NCBI GenBank assembly: GCA_902790465.1
Contig: CADASF010000009.1
Coordinates: 27,189-91,188 of the forward strand
DNA from: an uncultured bacterium
GTDB lineage: Bacteria > Vulcanimicrobiota > CADAWZ01
Reading direction: 5' to 3'
Length of the DNA stretch: 64,000 bases
Part shown: positions 41,417 to 51,159 of the stretch, piece after piece
Layout: every line of letters starts with the position of its first letter
Numbering within the stretch: the stretch's first letter is position 1
Notes under the pieces: model-generated
What the model saw: the letters and a program-made list of their open reading frames with translations, nothing else
Databases searched by the model: none
Told to the model about the DNA's origin: nothing
Position numbers and translations under genes: made by a program

Positions 41417-44107
41417 TTGATAAAAAATAATAAAAAAAATCTTTTTAGTAATATTTTTCTATTTATATTTTCTCTCTTTATATCTTTTTTAAATATTGGT
41501 GAGGTGTTTGCTTCTGAAGCGGATTTGGTATTGCCTAATTTAGCATTGGATTCAAAGTTTTATTTTTTGAGCAATTTACAAAAACCAATTTCAGGAAGCA
41601 CAATTTTTTATATAGGATTGGTAGTTGCAATACTGGGTATAGCTTTTGGACTTTTACAGTATCGCCAAGTAAAAAAAATGCCAGTCCATAAATCTATGGC
41701 AGATGTTTCTAATGTTATATGGGAAACATGCAAAACATATCTCTTAAAACAGGGTAAATTTTTACTTTCTATTTGGGTGATAATTGCAATTTGCATGTTT
41801 TTTTATTTTGCAGTTTTATCTAAAAAGTCAATTCCTACAACTCTATTCATTTTATTCTGGTCTTTAATTGGAATGGCTGGTTCTTATGCTGTTGCATGGT
41901 TTGGCATAAGAATGAATAACTATGCTAATTCAAGAACATCTTTTGCTTCTTTAGAGGGAAAACAATTTCCAGTTTTTTCAATTCCACTTTGTGCTGGAAT
42001 GAGTATTGGACTTCTTCTTGTAAGTGTTGAATTACTTATAATGTTATTTATTTTTCTATTTGTCGATCCAACAGCGGCAGGAGCTTGTTTTATTGGATTT
42101 GCCATTGGTGAATCTTTGGGAGCAAGTGTTTTGAGAATATGTGGCGGAATATTTACAAAGATTGCTGATATAGGTGCAGATTTAATGAAGATCGTCTTTA
42201 AGATAAAAGAAGACGATGCAAGAAATCCAGGTGTTATTGCTGATTGTACAGGTGATAATGCAGGAGATAGTGTTGGACCAACTGCAGATGGATTTGAAAC
42301 TTATGGAGTTACTGGTGTTGCACTAATTGTATTTATATGTCTTGCTGTACCTGAAATAAATTGGAGAGCTGATTTTATAGTATGGATTTTTACAATAAGA
42401 TTTTTGATGATTTTAACATCAATACTTGCATATTATGTCAATAACTTTTTATCTGCTAAATTTTTTAAAGAAGAAGCAGATATTGATTTTGAGCAACCTC
42501 TTACAAATTTGATATGGCTTTCATCTGGTTTTGCAATTATTATAACTATATTCGCAAGTTTCTTGTTATTGGGGGATTATCAAGACCCATTCCTTTGGTT
42601 AAAACTTGCAGGAATAATAAGTTGTGGAACTATTGCTGCAGCCATAATTCCTGAGATTACAAAAGTATTTACCAGTGCAACATCAAAGCATGTTAAAGAA
42701 GTCGTAAATGCTTCAAAAGAAGGTGGACCTTCTTTAAATATTCTTTCTGGTATTGTTGCTGGTAATTTTAGTGCTTTTTGGATGGGCATTATACTTGTAT
42801 GTCTTATGGGATTTGCTTGGTGGATAAGTAATCAAGGATTATCTGTTTTCTTTGGTCCATATTATCCTGTTTTTGCTTTTGGACTCGTTGCTTTTGGACT
42901 TTTGGGTATGGGTCCTGTAACTATAGCTGTTGACAGTTATGGACCTGTTACAGACAATGCTCAATCTGTATATGAACTTTCTTTGATTGAAAATATTCCT
43001 AATATTGAAAAAGAAATCAAATCAGAATATAAATTCGAACCAAAATTTTCTGTTGCAAAATATAATCTTGAAAAAAATGATGGTGCAGGAAATACATTTA
43101 AAGCAACTGCAAAACCTGTTTTGATTGGAACAGCGGTTGTTGGTGCTACTGCAATGATATTTTCGATTATTATGATGCTTGAACAGCGTTTTGGAAGTGG
43201 CGAATTGTCAACTAAATTGAGTTTACTTGCACCACAAAATTTGCTTGGTTTTATAGCAGGAGGTGCTGTAATCTATTGGTTCTGTGGAGCATCTATGCAA
43301 GCTGTAACTACTGGAGCTCACAGGGCAGTTGAATTTATTAAGAAAAATATTAAATTGGATGAAACTTCTGAAAAAGCATCAACAAAAGACAGCAAAGAAG
43401 TTGTTGATATATGTACAAAATATGCACAAGATGGAATGATCAATATATTTGCTTCAGTATTTTTATTTGCTCTTGGTTTTGCTTGTATTGATTCTTTCTT
43501 CTTTATAAGCTATCTAATTTCTTTAGCTCTTTTTGGTCTTTATTCAGCAGTTTATATGGCAAATGCAGGTGGAGCATGGGACAATGCCAAAAAAGTTGTT
43601 GAAGTAGATCTTAAAGATAAGACAAGTCTTTTACATGATGCTTCTGTTGTTGGAGATACTGTAGGTGATCCTTTCAAAGATACATCATCTGTTTCATTAA
43701 ACCCAATAATAAAATTTACAACACTTTTTGGTGTTCTTGCTGTTGAGATAGCTGTTGCTTTAAATCCAACTCATGCTCATATACTTGGTTTAGTTTTTGT
43801 TTTAGTTGGATTGTTCTTCGTTTGGAAATCTTTCTATAAGATGAGGATAAATGATTCTGATAAACTTACTAAGTTTGTAGAAGATAAAGAAGATGCTAAG
43901 GAAGATAAGAAGATATCTAAAGTTGAACTAAAGAAAGAAGAGAAGGAAGAAGAATCTGAGGATATTGAGGAAGAAGAAGCTATTGATATTGAGGAAGAAG
44001 AAAATACAGTAGAATCTACAAAATCTGAAGAGAAAAAAGAAGTTTCTCAAGATAATCCAGAAAAAACAAAAAAGAAATCAAAGAAAAAATCTAAAAAAAA
44101 TAAATAA
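41417..44107 (+). CDS. hppA: Membrane pyrophosphatase (ion-pumping) with charged C-terminal tail
   Basis: The 896-aa protein has about 16 hydrophobic helices and the pyrophosphate-binding motifs DDARNPGVIAD and GDNAGDSVGPTADGFE, and near the C-terminal half DTVGDPFKDTSS. The segment GNTFKATAK has Lys at the position that separates potassium-independent (Lys) from potassium-dependent (Ala) enzymes, so it is probably a potassium-independent proton pump. About 80 extra residues at the end are almost all Glu, Lys, Asp and Ser, unusual for this family. TTG 41,417 with GGAGG upstream is the likely start; a cleavable-looking N-terminal helix follows. Confidence 0.9.
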   Translation: MIKNNKKNLFSNIFLFIFSLFISFLNIGEVFASEADLVLPNLALDSKFYFLSNLQKPISGSTIFYIGLVVAILGIAFGLLQYRQVKKMPVHKSMADVSNVIWETCKTYLLKQGKFLLSIWVIIAICMFFYFAVLSKKSIPTTLFILFWSLIGMAGSYAVAWFGIRMNNYANSRTSFASLEGKQFPVFSIPLCAGMSIGLLLVSVELLIMLFIFLFVDPTAAGACFIGFAIGESLGASVLRICGGIFTKIADIGADLMKIVFKIKEDDARNPGVIADCTGDNAGDSVGPTADGFETYGVTGVALIVFICLAVPEINWRADFIVWIFTIRFLMILTSILAYYVNNFLSAKFFKEEADIDFEQPLTNLIWLSSGFAIIITIFASFLLLGDYQDPFLWLKLAGIISCGTIAAAIIPEITKVFTSATSKHVKEVVNASKEGGPSLNILSGIVAGNFSAFWMGIILVCLMGFAWWISNQGLSVFFGPYYPVFAFGLVAFGLLGMGPVTIAVDSYGPVTDNAQSVYELSLIENIPNIEKEIKSEYKFEPKFSVAKYNLEKNDGAGNTFKATAKPVLIGTAVVGATAMIFSIIMMLEQRFGSGELSTKLSLLAPQNLLGFIAGGAVIYWFCGASMQAVTTGAHRAVEFIKKNIKLDETSEKASTKDSKEVVDICTKYAQDGMINIFASVFLFALGFACIDSFFFISYLISLALFGLYSAVYMANAGGAWDNAKKVVEVDLKDKTSLLHDASVVGDTVGDPFKDTSSVSLNPIIKFTTLFGVLAVEIAVALNPTHAHILGLVFVLVGLFFVWKSFYKMRINDSDKLTKFVEDKEDAKEDKKISKVELKKEEKEEESEDIEEEEAIDIEEEENTVESTKSEEKKEVSQDNPEKTKKKSKKKSKKNK

Positions 44108-44444
44108 AAATAACAAAAACACTTGATTTTTTATTATTTAAGTATTATAATAATATGCGTTGGGTAAGTAGGTTGTTGGGTGAAATGTTTGATTTGTAAA
44201 AATTTGTTAGCATTTTCCCTCCTTTCGCCTCCTTTTGGAGGAGTAGTTTATAACTTTTTGTGTTGAGGTGAGTAATTTTTTCACCTCATTTTTTTTTGTA
44301 AAATAATCTTGATTTTTTCTTGTTTTTGGATTATTATTTAACAATATAAAAAAAAATAATGATGTTGTTTTTTTCCCAGATAAAAAAATATTGAAAAATA
44401 AGAAAATAATGAATAAAACATTATAATGACAATAGGGGTTTATT
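44108..44444. other. Intergenic stretch between hppA and proS
   Basis: No gene is supported. CCTCCTTTTGGAGG (about 44,228-44,242) is a small hairpin of anti-Shine-Dalgarno character, followed by the terminator at 44,263. TATAAT at about 44,421 precedes proS without a clear -35 box; AGGGG is its ribosome site. Confidence 0.5.
44263..44297 (+). terminator. Terminator upstream of proS
   Basis: GAGGTGA pairs with TCACCTC around an AT loop and is followed by a T-tract. The preceding GGAGG hairpin could be part of an attenuator or a small transcript. Confidence 0.7.
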
Positions 44445-45890
44445 ATGAAGAATAAAGAAAATGATTTTGTAAAAGAAATTCCACACAAAGCGGAAAATAT
44501 AAGTGAGTGGTACACATCTGTAATTTTGAAGGGAAAACTTGCTGATTATTCTCCAGTCAGAGGTTGTATGGTCATTCGTCCTTATGGATATGAAATTTGG
44601 GAGAATATTCAGAATTACTTGAATAAAAAATTCAGAGAAACAGGTCATAAAAATGGCTATTTTCCAATGTTCATCCCACAGAGTTTTTTGACAAAAGAAG
44701 CTGAACATGTCGAGGGATTTGCTCCACAGGTTGCACTTGTAACAAAAGGTGGAGGAGAAGATTTGACAGAGCCTTTAGTTGTAAGACCTACATCTGAATC
44801 TATTATTTGCAGTATGTATGCAAAATGGATAAAAAGTTATAGAGATCTTCCACTAAAGATAAATCAATGGTGTAATGTTGTAAGATGGGAAAAAACAACT
44901 CGTCTTTTCCTAAGAAGTATGGAATTTTTGTGGCAGGAAGGTCATACTGTTCACAGAACAGCAAAAGAAGCAGAAGAACATACTGAGAGAATGTTGGAAG
45001 TCTATAGAGAATTTGCAGAGAATTTCCTTGCCCTTCCTGTTCTTACTGGTAGAAAAACTGAAGGTGAAAAATTTGCTGGTGCTGATCATACTTATACAAT
45101 AGAGGCATTAATGCCAGATGGTCAAGCATTGCAATCTGGAACTTCTCACAATTTAGGTCAACATTTTGCAAAGGCTTTTGACATTAAATTTTTAGATGAT
45201 GACAATGTAGAGAAATATCCATATCAGACTTCATTTGGTGTTTCAACAAGAATAATGGGAGCATTGATTATGATGCATGGAGATGACAGAGGTCTTGCAT
45301 TCCCTCCAAAGGTTGCTCCAACTCAAATTGTTATTGTTCCTATTTTCTATGGAAATAAAGAATTAGTCATGGACAAAGCAATAGAACTCAAAAAGAAATT
45401 AGATGAACATTTTAGAGTTGAAATTGATGATAGAGATGAATATAAACCTGGTTGGAAATTCAATGAATGGGAAATGAAAGGTGTTCCAATGAGAATAGAA
45501 ATTGGACCAAAGGACATTGAAAAGAATCAGATTACAGTATCTCCAAGAATAGGTGAGGGAAAGATTGTTCTTCCACTTGATAACCCTGTTGAAAAGATAG
45601 ATGAATTGTTGAACGATATACAAAAGAGATTTTTTGATCGTGCAAAATCTTATTTTGATTCACACATTTTTGATGCTTCTTCAGTTGATGATGTATTGAA
45701 TCACCAAAAAGAGGGAAGAAAGGGATTCTATAAAACACTTTGGTGTGGTGATGAAGCCTGTGCTGAAAAATTTGGTGATTTGACATCTACAACTCCAAGA
45801 TGTATTTCTAAGACTGAACAAGGTGAAGGAAAATGTTGTTGCTGTGGTAAGGAAGCACATTCTTATCTATATTTTGCAAGAGCATATTAA
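44445..45890 (+). CDS. proS: Prolyl-tRNA synthetase, eukaryote/archaeon-like (ProS type 3)
   Basis: The 481-aa class II synthetase activates proline and charges tRNA-Pro. Motif 2 is visible in NQWCNVVRWEK and LFLRSMEFLWQEGH, motif 3 in GVSTRIMGALIM. It lacks the inserted editing domain of the bacterial long form and has the C-terminal zinc-type domain ending CCCCGKEAHSYLYFARAY, typical of the short archaeal-like form also found in many anaerobes. Confidence 0.95.
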   Translation: MKNKENDFVKEIPHKAENISEWYTSVILKGKLADYSPVRGCMVIRPYGYEIWENIQNYLNKKFRETGHKNGYFPMFIPQSFLTKEAEHVEGFAPQVALVTKGGGEDLTEPLVVRPTSESIICSMYAKWIKSYRDLPLKINQWCNVVRWEKTTRLFLRSMEFLWQEGHTVHRTAKEAEEHTERMLEVYREFAENFLALPVLTGRKTEGEKFAGADHTYTIEALMPDGQALQSGTSHNLGQHFAKAFDIKFLDDDNVEKYPYQTSFGVSTRIMGALIMMHGDDRGLAFPPKVAPTQIVIVPIFYGNKELVMDKAIELKKKLDEHFRVEIDDRDEYKPGWKFNEWEMKGVPMRIEIGPKDIEKNQITVSPRIGEGKIVLPLDNPVEKIDELLNDIQKRFFDRAKSYFDSHIFDASSVDDVLNHQKEGRKGFYKTLWCGDEACAEKFGDLTSTTPRCISKTEQGEGKCCCCGKEAHSYLYFARAY

Positions 45891-45916
45891 GAATGATATT
45901 TAGTTAAGCTGAAAAT

Positions 45917-45956
45917 AAAAAGTGCTTGTTAATAATCAACAACAAGCACTTTTTTA
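45917..45956. terminator. Bidirectional terminator between proS and aroK
   Basis: AAAAAGTGCTTGTT pairs with AACAAGCACTTTTTT between convergent genes. Confidence 0.85.
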
Positions 45957-46514
45957 GTCTATATATATTTCTTCTTCCATATATTGAGATTTAAATAATA
46001 TATCTTGCTTTATTTTTAAAAGACTTAGTAATTTATTGACAACTTCTCTTGGGGTCATATTAGTAGTATTTATTCTGATTTTTATCTTATTGAATACTTC
46101 TTCTCGTTCAGCCAATATTTTATTAATTTTTTCTTCTATATTTCCACCTCTTAGATGAGGTCTTTTATTTGTTCTTTTTAATCTTGTTATAAGTTCTTCT
46201 TTATTTGTACAAAGACATATCATTATACCTGTTGACTTTAATTTATCGAAATTTTCGTTGTCAACAATAGTTCCGCCACCTGTAGAAATAACCATATTTG
46301 ATTTTTTAGAAAGTTCTTCAACAAGCTTTTTTTCTTCTTGTCTGAAAAATTCCTCTCCCTTTTTATCAAATATGGAATTAATACTCATTGAAAATTTTTT
46401 TTCTATTTCTCTATCTGTATCTATGAATTTTTTGCCTGTTGCTTTTGCAAGTTGTTTTCCAACAGTGCTTTTTCCTGTACCCATAAATCCAGTTAAATAT
46501 ATATTTTTTTTCAC
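45954..46514 (-). CDS. aroK: Shikimate kinase
   Basis: The 186-aa P-loop kinase (GFMGTGKSTVG, residues 9-19) phosphorylates shikimate at the 3-position. DTDREIE and STGGGTIVD are substrate-binding motifs, and RPHLRGG lies in the lid. ATG overlaps the end of aroC by four bases, so it is last in the aro operon. The C-terminal 15 residues extend beyond the usual fold. Confidence 0.92.
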   Translation of the reverse strand: MKKNIYLTGFMGTGKSTVGKQLAKATGKKFIDTDREIEKKFSMSINSIFDKKGEEFFRQEEKKLVEELSKKSNMVISTGGGTIVDNENFDKLKSTGIMICLCTNKEELITRLKRTNKRPHLRGGNIEEKINKILAEREEVFNKIKIRINTTNMTPREVVNKLLSLLKIKQDILFKSQYMEEEIYID

Positions 46515-47629
46515 CCTTTAATCCGTCTCAAAATTTCTTTTTGTATTGTTTTAAAATTTCTTAAAGTATCTTCATAAGTGTTACAGCCAAATCGATCTAA
46601 AAATGATTCTAATAACATTAGAGATGTCATAGCTTCACAGGCTATAGCACAGGCTGGAACAGCACAAGTATCAGACCTTATATATTCTGTCTTAGTCTCT
46701 AAATTAGTCTCTAAATTTATTGAATCAATTCCTTTTTTTACAGTTGGAATAGGTTTCATCGAAGCAATAATTTCTATATTTTCTCCGTTAGAAATACCTC
46801 CTTCTATTCCTCCTGCATTGTTTGTTTTTCTTTTGGCATTTTTATATATTTTATCTTGATATTCACTTCCCAACATTTCTGAAGAATTGAAACCTTCTCC
46901 AAATGAAACAGCTTTAATAGAAGGAATGGAAAACAATGCAGAAGATAAGCGAGAGTCAAGACCTTTATCCCATTGTGAAAAATTACCAAGACCTATCGGA
47001 ACATTTTCTGCAATTATTTTTATCTTGCCTCCGAGAGTATCTCCTTCTTTTTCTGTTTTGTCTATAAGTTCTTGAATTTCTTGTTCTTTTGATTTTGATA
47101 TCAATCTCAAAGAAGAATTTTCTGCATATTTTCTTTTAGTTTCACAGTCAAGTTCTTCATTTTCAAAAGAATATATTTTACCTATTGAAAGGGTATATCC
47201 AAGTATTTTTATTCCAAACTTTTCAAGAAATTGTCTTGCAATTTCACCTAAAACTGTTATTGCTACTGTTTTTCTTCCACCTCTACATTCGGCAGGCAGT
47301 GATAAATCTTTAAGATTGTATTTTATAGAGCCAGACAAATCAGAATGACCAGGGCGAGGAATTTTTAAATTTCGTCCACATTTTTCAGGAGCTTTATTTT
47401 TTAAATAAAAAGAAATTGGAGCTCCATAAGTTTTGCCATTTACAAGTCCAGCCGTAAAAATTGGAACATCTGTTTCAATTTTCATCCTGTTTCCACGACC
47501 ATAGCCATTTTGTCGTAATCTTAATGTATTTATAATTGATTCAATGTTTATTTGAAAACAAGCAGGTAATCCTTCTAAAATGCCTATAATGCTATCGCCA
47601 TGGGATTCTCCTGCTGTTAAAAAATACAT
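46511..47629 (-). CDS. aroC: Chorismate synthase
   Basis: The 372-aa enzyme makes chorismate from EPSP with reduced FMN. The start TAGESHGDS is a family signature, with RQNGYGRGNRM, RPGHSDLSG and GGIEGGISNGE further along. The central ERASARET-type segment is changed to ECRGGRKT here. Second-last gene of the aro operon; GGAG precedes ATG. Confidence 0.93.
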   Translation of the reverse strand: MYFLTAGESHGDSIIGILEGLPACFQINIESIINTLRLRQNGYGRGNRMKIETDVPIFTAGLVNGKTYGAPISFYLKNKAPEKCGRNLKIPRPGHSDLSGSIKYNLKDLSLPAECRGGRKTVAITVLGEIARQFLEKFGIKILGYTLSIGKIYSFENEELDCETKRKYAENSSLRLISKSKEQEIQELIDKTEKEGDTLGGKIKIIAENVPIGLGNFSQWDKGLDSRLSSALFSIPSIKAVSFGEGFNSSEMLGSEYQDKIYKNAKRKTNNAGGIEGGISNGENIEIIASMKPIPTVKKGIDSINLETNLETKTEYIRSDTCAVPACAIACEAMTSLMLLESFLDRFGCNTYEDTLRNFKTIQKEILRRIKG

Positions 47630-47661
47630 TTTTTACTCCAAACTTTTTCTCCTAAATTTAT

Positions 47662-48507
47662 TTAGTAACGAAGATTTTCCAATTTATCATTTTTTAAGTA
47701 TTGAAAAATTTCAATTATATCAAATGTTTTGTTAGTCCACATTTCAAAAGATTTTAAAGCCTGTATCAAAAGCATTTCAAGACCACATTCTGCATTTAAT
47801 CCTAAATATTTTGCATTTTCAATAAGTTTTGTATTCTGTGGAAGATATACGAGATCGAATACAAAACATTTTTTGTCAATATTTTCAGGAATTGTAAATT
47901 TAAATGTATCTTCAAATCCTTTCATTGTGCAGGGAGTGCAATTTATCAGCCCATTACATTTTTTTGCCTCATTTGAAATATTACCAAAAGATGTTATGTT
48001 TTTTTTAACTTTTGGAAAATAGGTGTCAAAATAACTGTGCATATCTTCTGCTTTTTTTGTATTTCTTGCACTTATTGTTATTTTATCTGCACCATTAGAA
48101 GCAAGAGAATAATAGACTGCTCTTGCACTTCCTCCACAACCCAATATTATAAAATTGCCATCTTTTATCTGTTGACATTTTGAAAATGATTCTGTAAAAC
48201 CATCTATGTCAAAATTGTCTCCAAATATTTTCCCGTCATCCAATATTTTAACTGCATTTACAGCACCTGAATATTTTGCTTTTTCCGATATTGTATCTAG
48301 AAACTTTAAAATATTATTTTTATGTGGAATTGTTACATTAAATCCACTTATTTTTTTTTCTTTTAATAAAATATTTATGTCTTCTTCTGTTTTACATTTA
48401 AATATTCTGTATTCAGCATCTATATTATTTTGTTTAAATGCTCTGTTATGTATAACAGGAGATAGAGTTTCTTTTAATGGATAGCCGACAATTCCATAAA
48501 TTTTCAT
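47662..48507 (-). CDS. aroE: Shikimate dehydrogenase
   Basis: The 281-aa enzyme reduces 3-dehydroshikimate with NADPH. Motifs: YPLKETLSPVIHN, NVTIPHK, GDNFDIDGF and the nucleotide-binding GCGGSARAVYYSL. It lies one base after the GAF/HATPase gene, so it is co-transcribed and probably translationally coupled with it. Confidence 0.93.
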   Translation of the reverse strand: MKIYGIVGYPLKETLSPVIHNRAFKQNNIDAEYRIFKCKTEEDINILLKEKKISGFNVTIPHKNNILKFLDTISEKAKYSGAVNAVKILDDGKIFGDNFDIDGFTESFSKCQQIKDGNFIILGCGGSARAVYYSLASNGADKITISARNTKKAEDMHSYFDTYFPKVKKNITSFGNISNEAKKCNGLINCTPCTMKGFEDTFKFTIPENIDKKCFVFDLVYLPQNTKLIENAKYLGLNAECGLEMLLIQALKSFEMWTNKTFDIIEIFQYLKNDKLENLRY

Positions 48508-48508
48508 A

Positions 48509-51049
48509 TTATCTTCTTTTTGCTATTGGAATTTTTACAGAAAACATAGTGTCTTCTTTTTGTGACTCTACAGTAATTATACCGTTCATTCTCTCAACAT
48601 ACATTTTTACAAGTGGCAAATTCAAGAAAAGTCTTGTTCTCTTTTTATTTGCTTTTGTTGAAAGTGTTCCAAATGGTGTGAAGATATTTGTATAATCTCC
48701 TGACATTATTTGATCTTTTCCATTGTCATATATACCAAATTCTGCATATTCAGGATCAGATGTTGTGTCAACACTCAATCTAAAAGATTTATTTATTTCT
48801 GTTGCTTCAAGTGCATTGTCTAAGAGTGCAAGTAATATACGAAGCATCCAGTTGTAATCTGCAAGTATTTGTGGTGGATTTTTTTCATGCTCGATCATCA
48901 TTCTTACAGATTTATCTTCAACATCTTTTTTCATTCTCTTGTCAACATCTTTTACTAATTTTTTGATGTCAACTCTTGTTATATTAGGCTGTTTTTGATC
49001 TGCTGTAAATTCGAGATATTCCCTCAAATACAGAGAGCATTTTTTTATGAATGTTACTTCGCCTTTGATATTTTGTAAAAATTCATATTGTTTTGACATC
49101 AATTTGCCGTTTTTAGGCTTTAGAGTATTGTCTGCGTTTTCATTTATTTCATCAAGTGGCTTGTCAAACTGCTGTTTTAGGTATTCAGTCATATTCAAAT
49201 AATCTCTGTCTGGTTTTGGACGAGAGCTTTTTCTTATATAACTGAGTTTTTCTTTGAGGAACATATTTTCAAAGAAAAATGCTGCTGCTATTGCATAAGT
49301 TGACGCTTTTTGTTGCTCTTCTTCTGAATATGCTGATGGATCTTTTGCAAATATGTCGAGATATCCAACAAAACTTTCTGCAGATGCACATGGAACTCTC
49401 AATAAGGAACGCAATCCAAAACTTTCTGCAATTCCAGAAACAGGATATGCTTCTTTTAATGAAAGATCATTTACAATATCTGGCTGTTGTGCAGCAATGA
49501 CAGGCTCAAAATCTGTGCCTTTATATGAGACATAATCTTCCCACTGGAATATTCCATCATTTGTTAGAGAGTACAAGAAGATAAGTCCTTGAGGTTCATC
49601 GAGATACATGAATTCAAGAGCATCACATTTCATGAAGTTTTTAATTGACGAAAATATTGTGTCAAGTGCATTTTCAACAGTATCTTGGTTAAAAAATACT
49701 GTTATAAATTGTGTCATTTGTGTTTGTTGTCTTTTTAATGTATCTATTTCTTCATTTAATCTATCACTAATTTCATGGAATTCGCCAATTTGTTTTAAAA
49801 GTCTGTCAACTTCATCTGAAATTGAAGGATCGTCAACTTTTATATTTTGAATAGCAGGAGCTTGAGGTTGAGCAGGTTTTTGAGGTTGGTTCATTCCTCT
49901 CATCTCAGCAAGTAGTCCAGCTGAAGCAGGAGACATTCTTATTCTACCACTTGCTCCTGAATTGCTCTCCATGGCTCTTTTTTGCATACTGGCTCTTCGA
50001 GCTGATTCAATTATACTTCTTGAATTACCAGCATTTGAAGTCGAAGGAGCAGAATCAAATAATTTTATTGGTTCTTCTGTTGCTAATGTTTGATCTAATG
50101 TTTTTGGGGGCTCTGCTGGTTCATTAACTTTGACTGAATGTTCTGCAGTTTGTTTTATTTCTTGAGCCATTATCTGAGAAATATCTTGTTTTTTCTCTAA
50201 ATTTACTGATATTTCTTCAGGTTTTGTTGCTACAGGTGGTGCTATAGGGGCTTTTATTCCACTTGTGGCAGCCATTGGTCTCTGCTGATTAAGCATAGAT
50301 GTAGGTTGTGCTGCTTTTTGGACTTGTGCAACATTTTGTTGAGCAGGTGAAATTTGTCCTTGTTGTGCTTGCATCTGTTGCAACATTCTCTGTCTATCTT
50401 GTAATTGAGTATTAGCAGGTGCTTGTCTCACTCTTTGTTGACCAGGTTGTAACATGGACGACATTTGCTGATTTTGCATTTGTTGCAACATTCTGTGCCT
50501 ATCTTGTGTTGGTAATGGTTGAGTTGCTCTCGGCTGAGCAGGTGAAATTTGCCCTTGCTGTGCCTGCATTTGTTGCAACATTCTCTGTCTATCCTGTGGA
50601 GTAGGAGTTGTAGCTCTCATTTGTTGCATATTAGGAGGAACCATCTGTCCCTGCTGTGCCTGCATCATCCTCTGTCTTTCTTGTGGCTGAATAGGTATAG
50701 TTCTTGGTTGTTGTACAGAAGGAGAGGTCATCTGACCTGCTTGCATGGTTGATAATGTTCTCTGTCTATCTTGTGGTTGAGCTGGCATCGCTCTCATTTG
50801 TTGTACAGAAAGAGAACCCATTTGTCCTTGTTGTAAATTATTTTGCTTTAAATCAAGTCCAATAGCAGGAGTTACTTTTTTTATTTCAGGAGTATTTGTT
50901 TGTGAAATTTTGTTATCTTCTGTTTTGTTAGGAGTTTTTGACCCAAATAATATATCTAAGTCAGATAATCCTGATAGAGAATCAGAAGCTTTATTTTCTT
51001 CTCTCTTTTTTCTCTGTTCAATTAACGAATTCATAAAATCATCAGACAT
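48509..51049 (-). CDS. GAF-HATPase sensor-like protein with Gln/Met-rich repeats
   Basis: The 846-aa protein has a short charged N-terminus, then about 200 residues of degenerate tandem repeats on the theme QDRQRMLQQMQAQQGQ with Pro-rich spacers. A coiled coil near residues 415-440 leads to a GAF domain (about 450-600). A C-terminal GHKL ATPase domain carries an N-box (LLALLDNALEAT) and G1 GIYDNGKD. No H-box with a clear phospho-acceptor His is seen before the ATPase. It may be an unorthodox sensor kinase or a two-domain switch. It heads the aroE-aroC-aroK operon, an unusual place for such a protein. Confidence 0.75.
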   Translation of the reverse strand: MSDDFMNSLIEQRKKREENKASDSLSGLSDLDILFGSKTPNKTEDNKISQTNTPEIKKVTPAIGLDLKQNNLQQGQMGSLSVQQMRAMPAQPQDRQRTLSTMQAGQMTSPSVQQPRTIPIQPQERQRMMQAQQGQMVPPNMQQMRATTPTPQDRQRMLQQMQAQQGQISPAQPRATQPLPTQDRHRMLQQMQNQQMSSMLQPGQQRVRQAPANTQLQDRQRMLQQMQAQQGQISPAQQNVAQVQKAAQPTSMLNQQRPMAATSGIKAPIAPPVATKPEEISVNLEKKQDISQIMAQEIKQTAEHSVKVNEPAEPPKTLDQTLATEEPIKLFDSAPSTSNAGNSRSIIESARRASMQKRAMESNSGASGRIRMSPASAGLLAEMRGMNQPQKPAQPQAPAIQNIKVDDPSISDEVDRLLKQIGEFHEISDRLNEEIDTLKRQQTQMTQFITVFFNQDTVENALDTIFSSIKNFMKCDALEFMYLDEPQGLIFLYSLTNDGIFQWEDYVSYKGTDFEPVIAAQQPDIVNDLSLKEAYPVSGIAESFGLRSLLRVPCASAESFVGYLDIFAKDPSAYSEEEQQKASTYAIAAAFFFENMFLKEKLSYIRKSSRPKPDRDYLNMTEYLKQQFDKPLDEINENADNTLKPKNGKLMSKQYEFLQNIKGEVTFIKKCSLYLREYLEFTADQKQPNITRVDIKKLVKDVDKRMKKDVEDKSVRMMIEHEKNPPQILADYNWMLRILLALLDNALEATEINKSFRLSVDTTSDPEYAEFGIYDNGKDQIMSGDYTNIFTPFGTLSTKANKKRTRLFLNLPLVKMYVERMNGIITVESQKEDTMFSVKIPIAKRR
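50330..50830 (-). repeat. Tandem repeat block coding for Gln/Met-rich units
   Basis: About five imperfect units of roughly 90-110 bases each encode [DE]R[QH]RM followed by Gln/Met runs and a Pro-containing spacer. Unit length and sequence vary, so copy number may differ between strains. Confidence 0.7.
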
Positions 51050-51159
51050 ATTTAAACTTCCTTTTGAACATTTTAATATTTATCTAATTTTTCGTTATTT
51101 TAATCTTTATTCCCTGCTTTTAAAGGGATTTTATCTTTCTTTGATAAATTTTAAAATTT

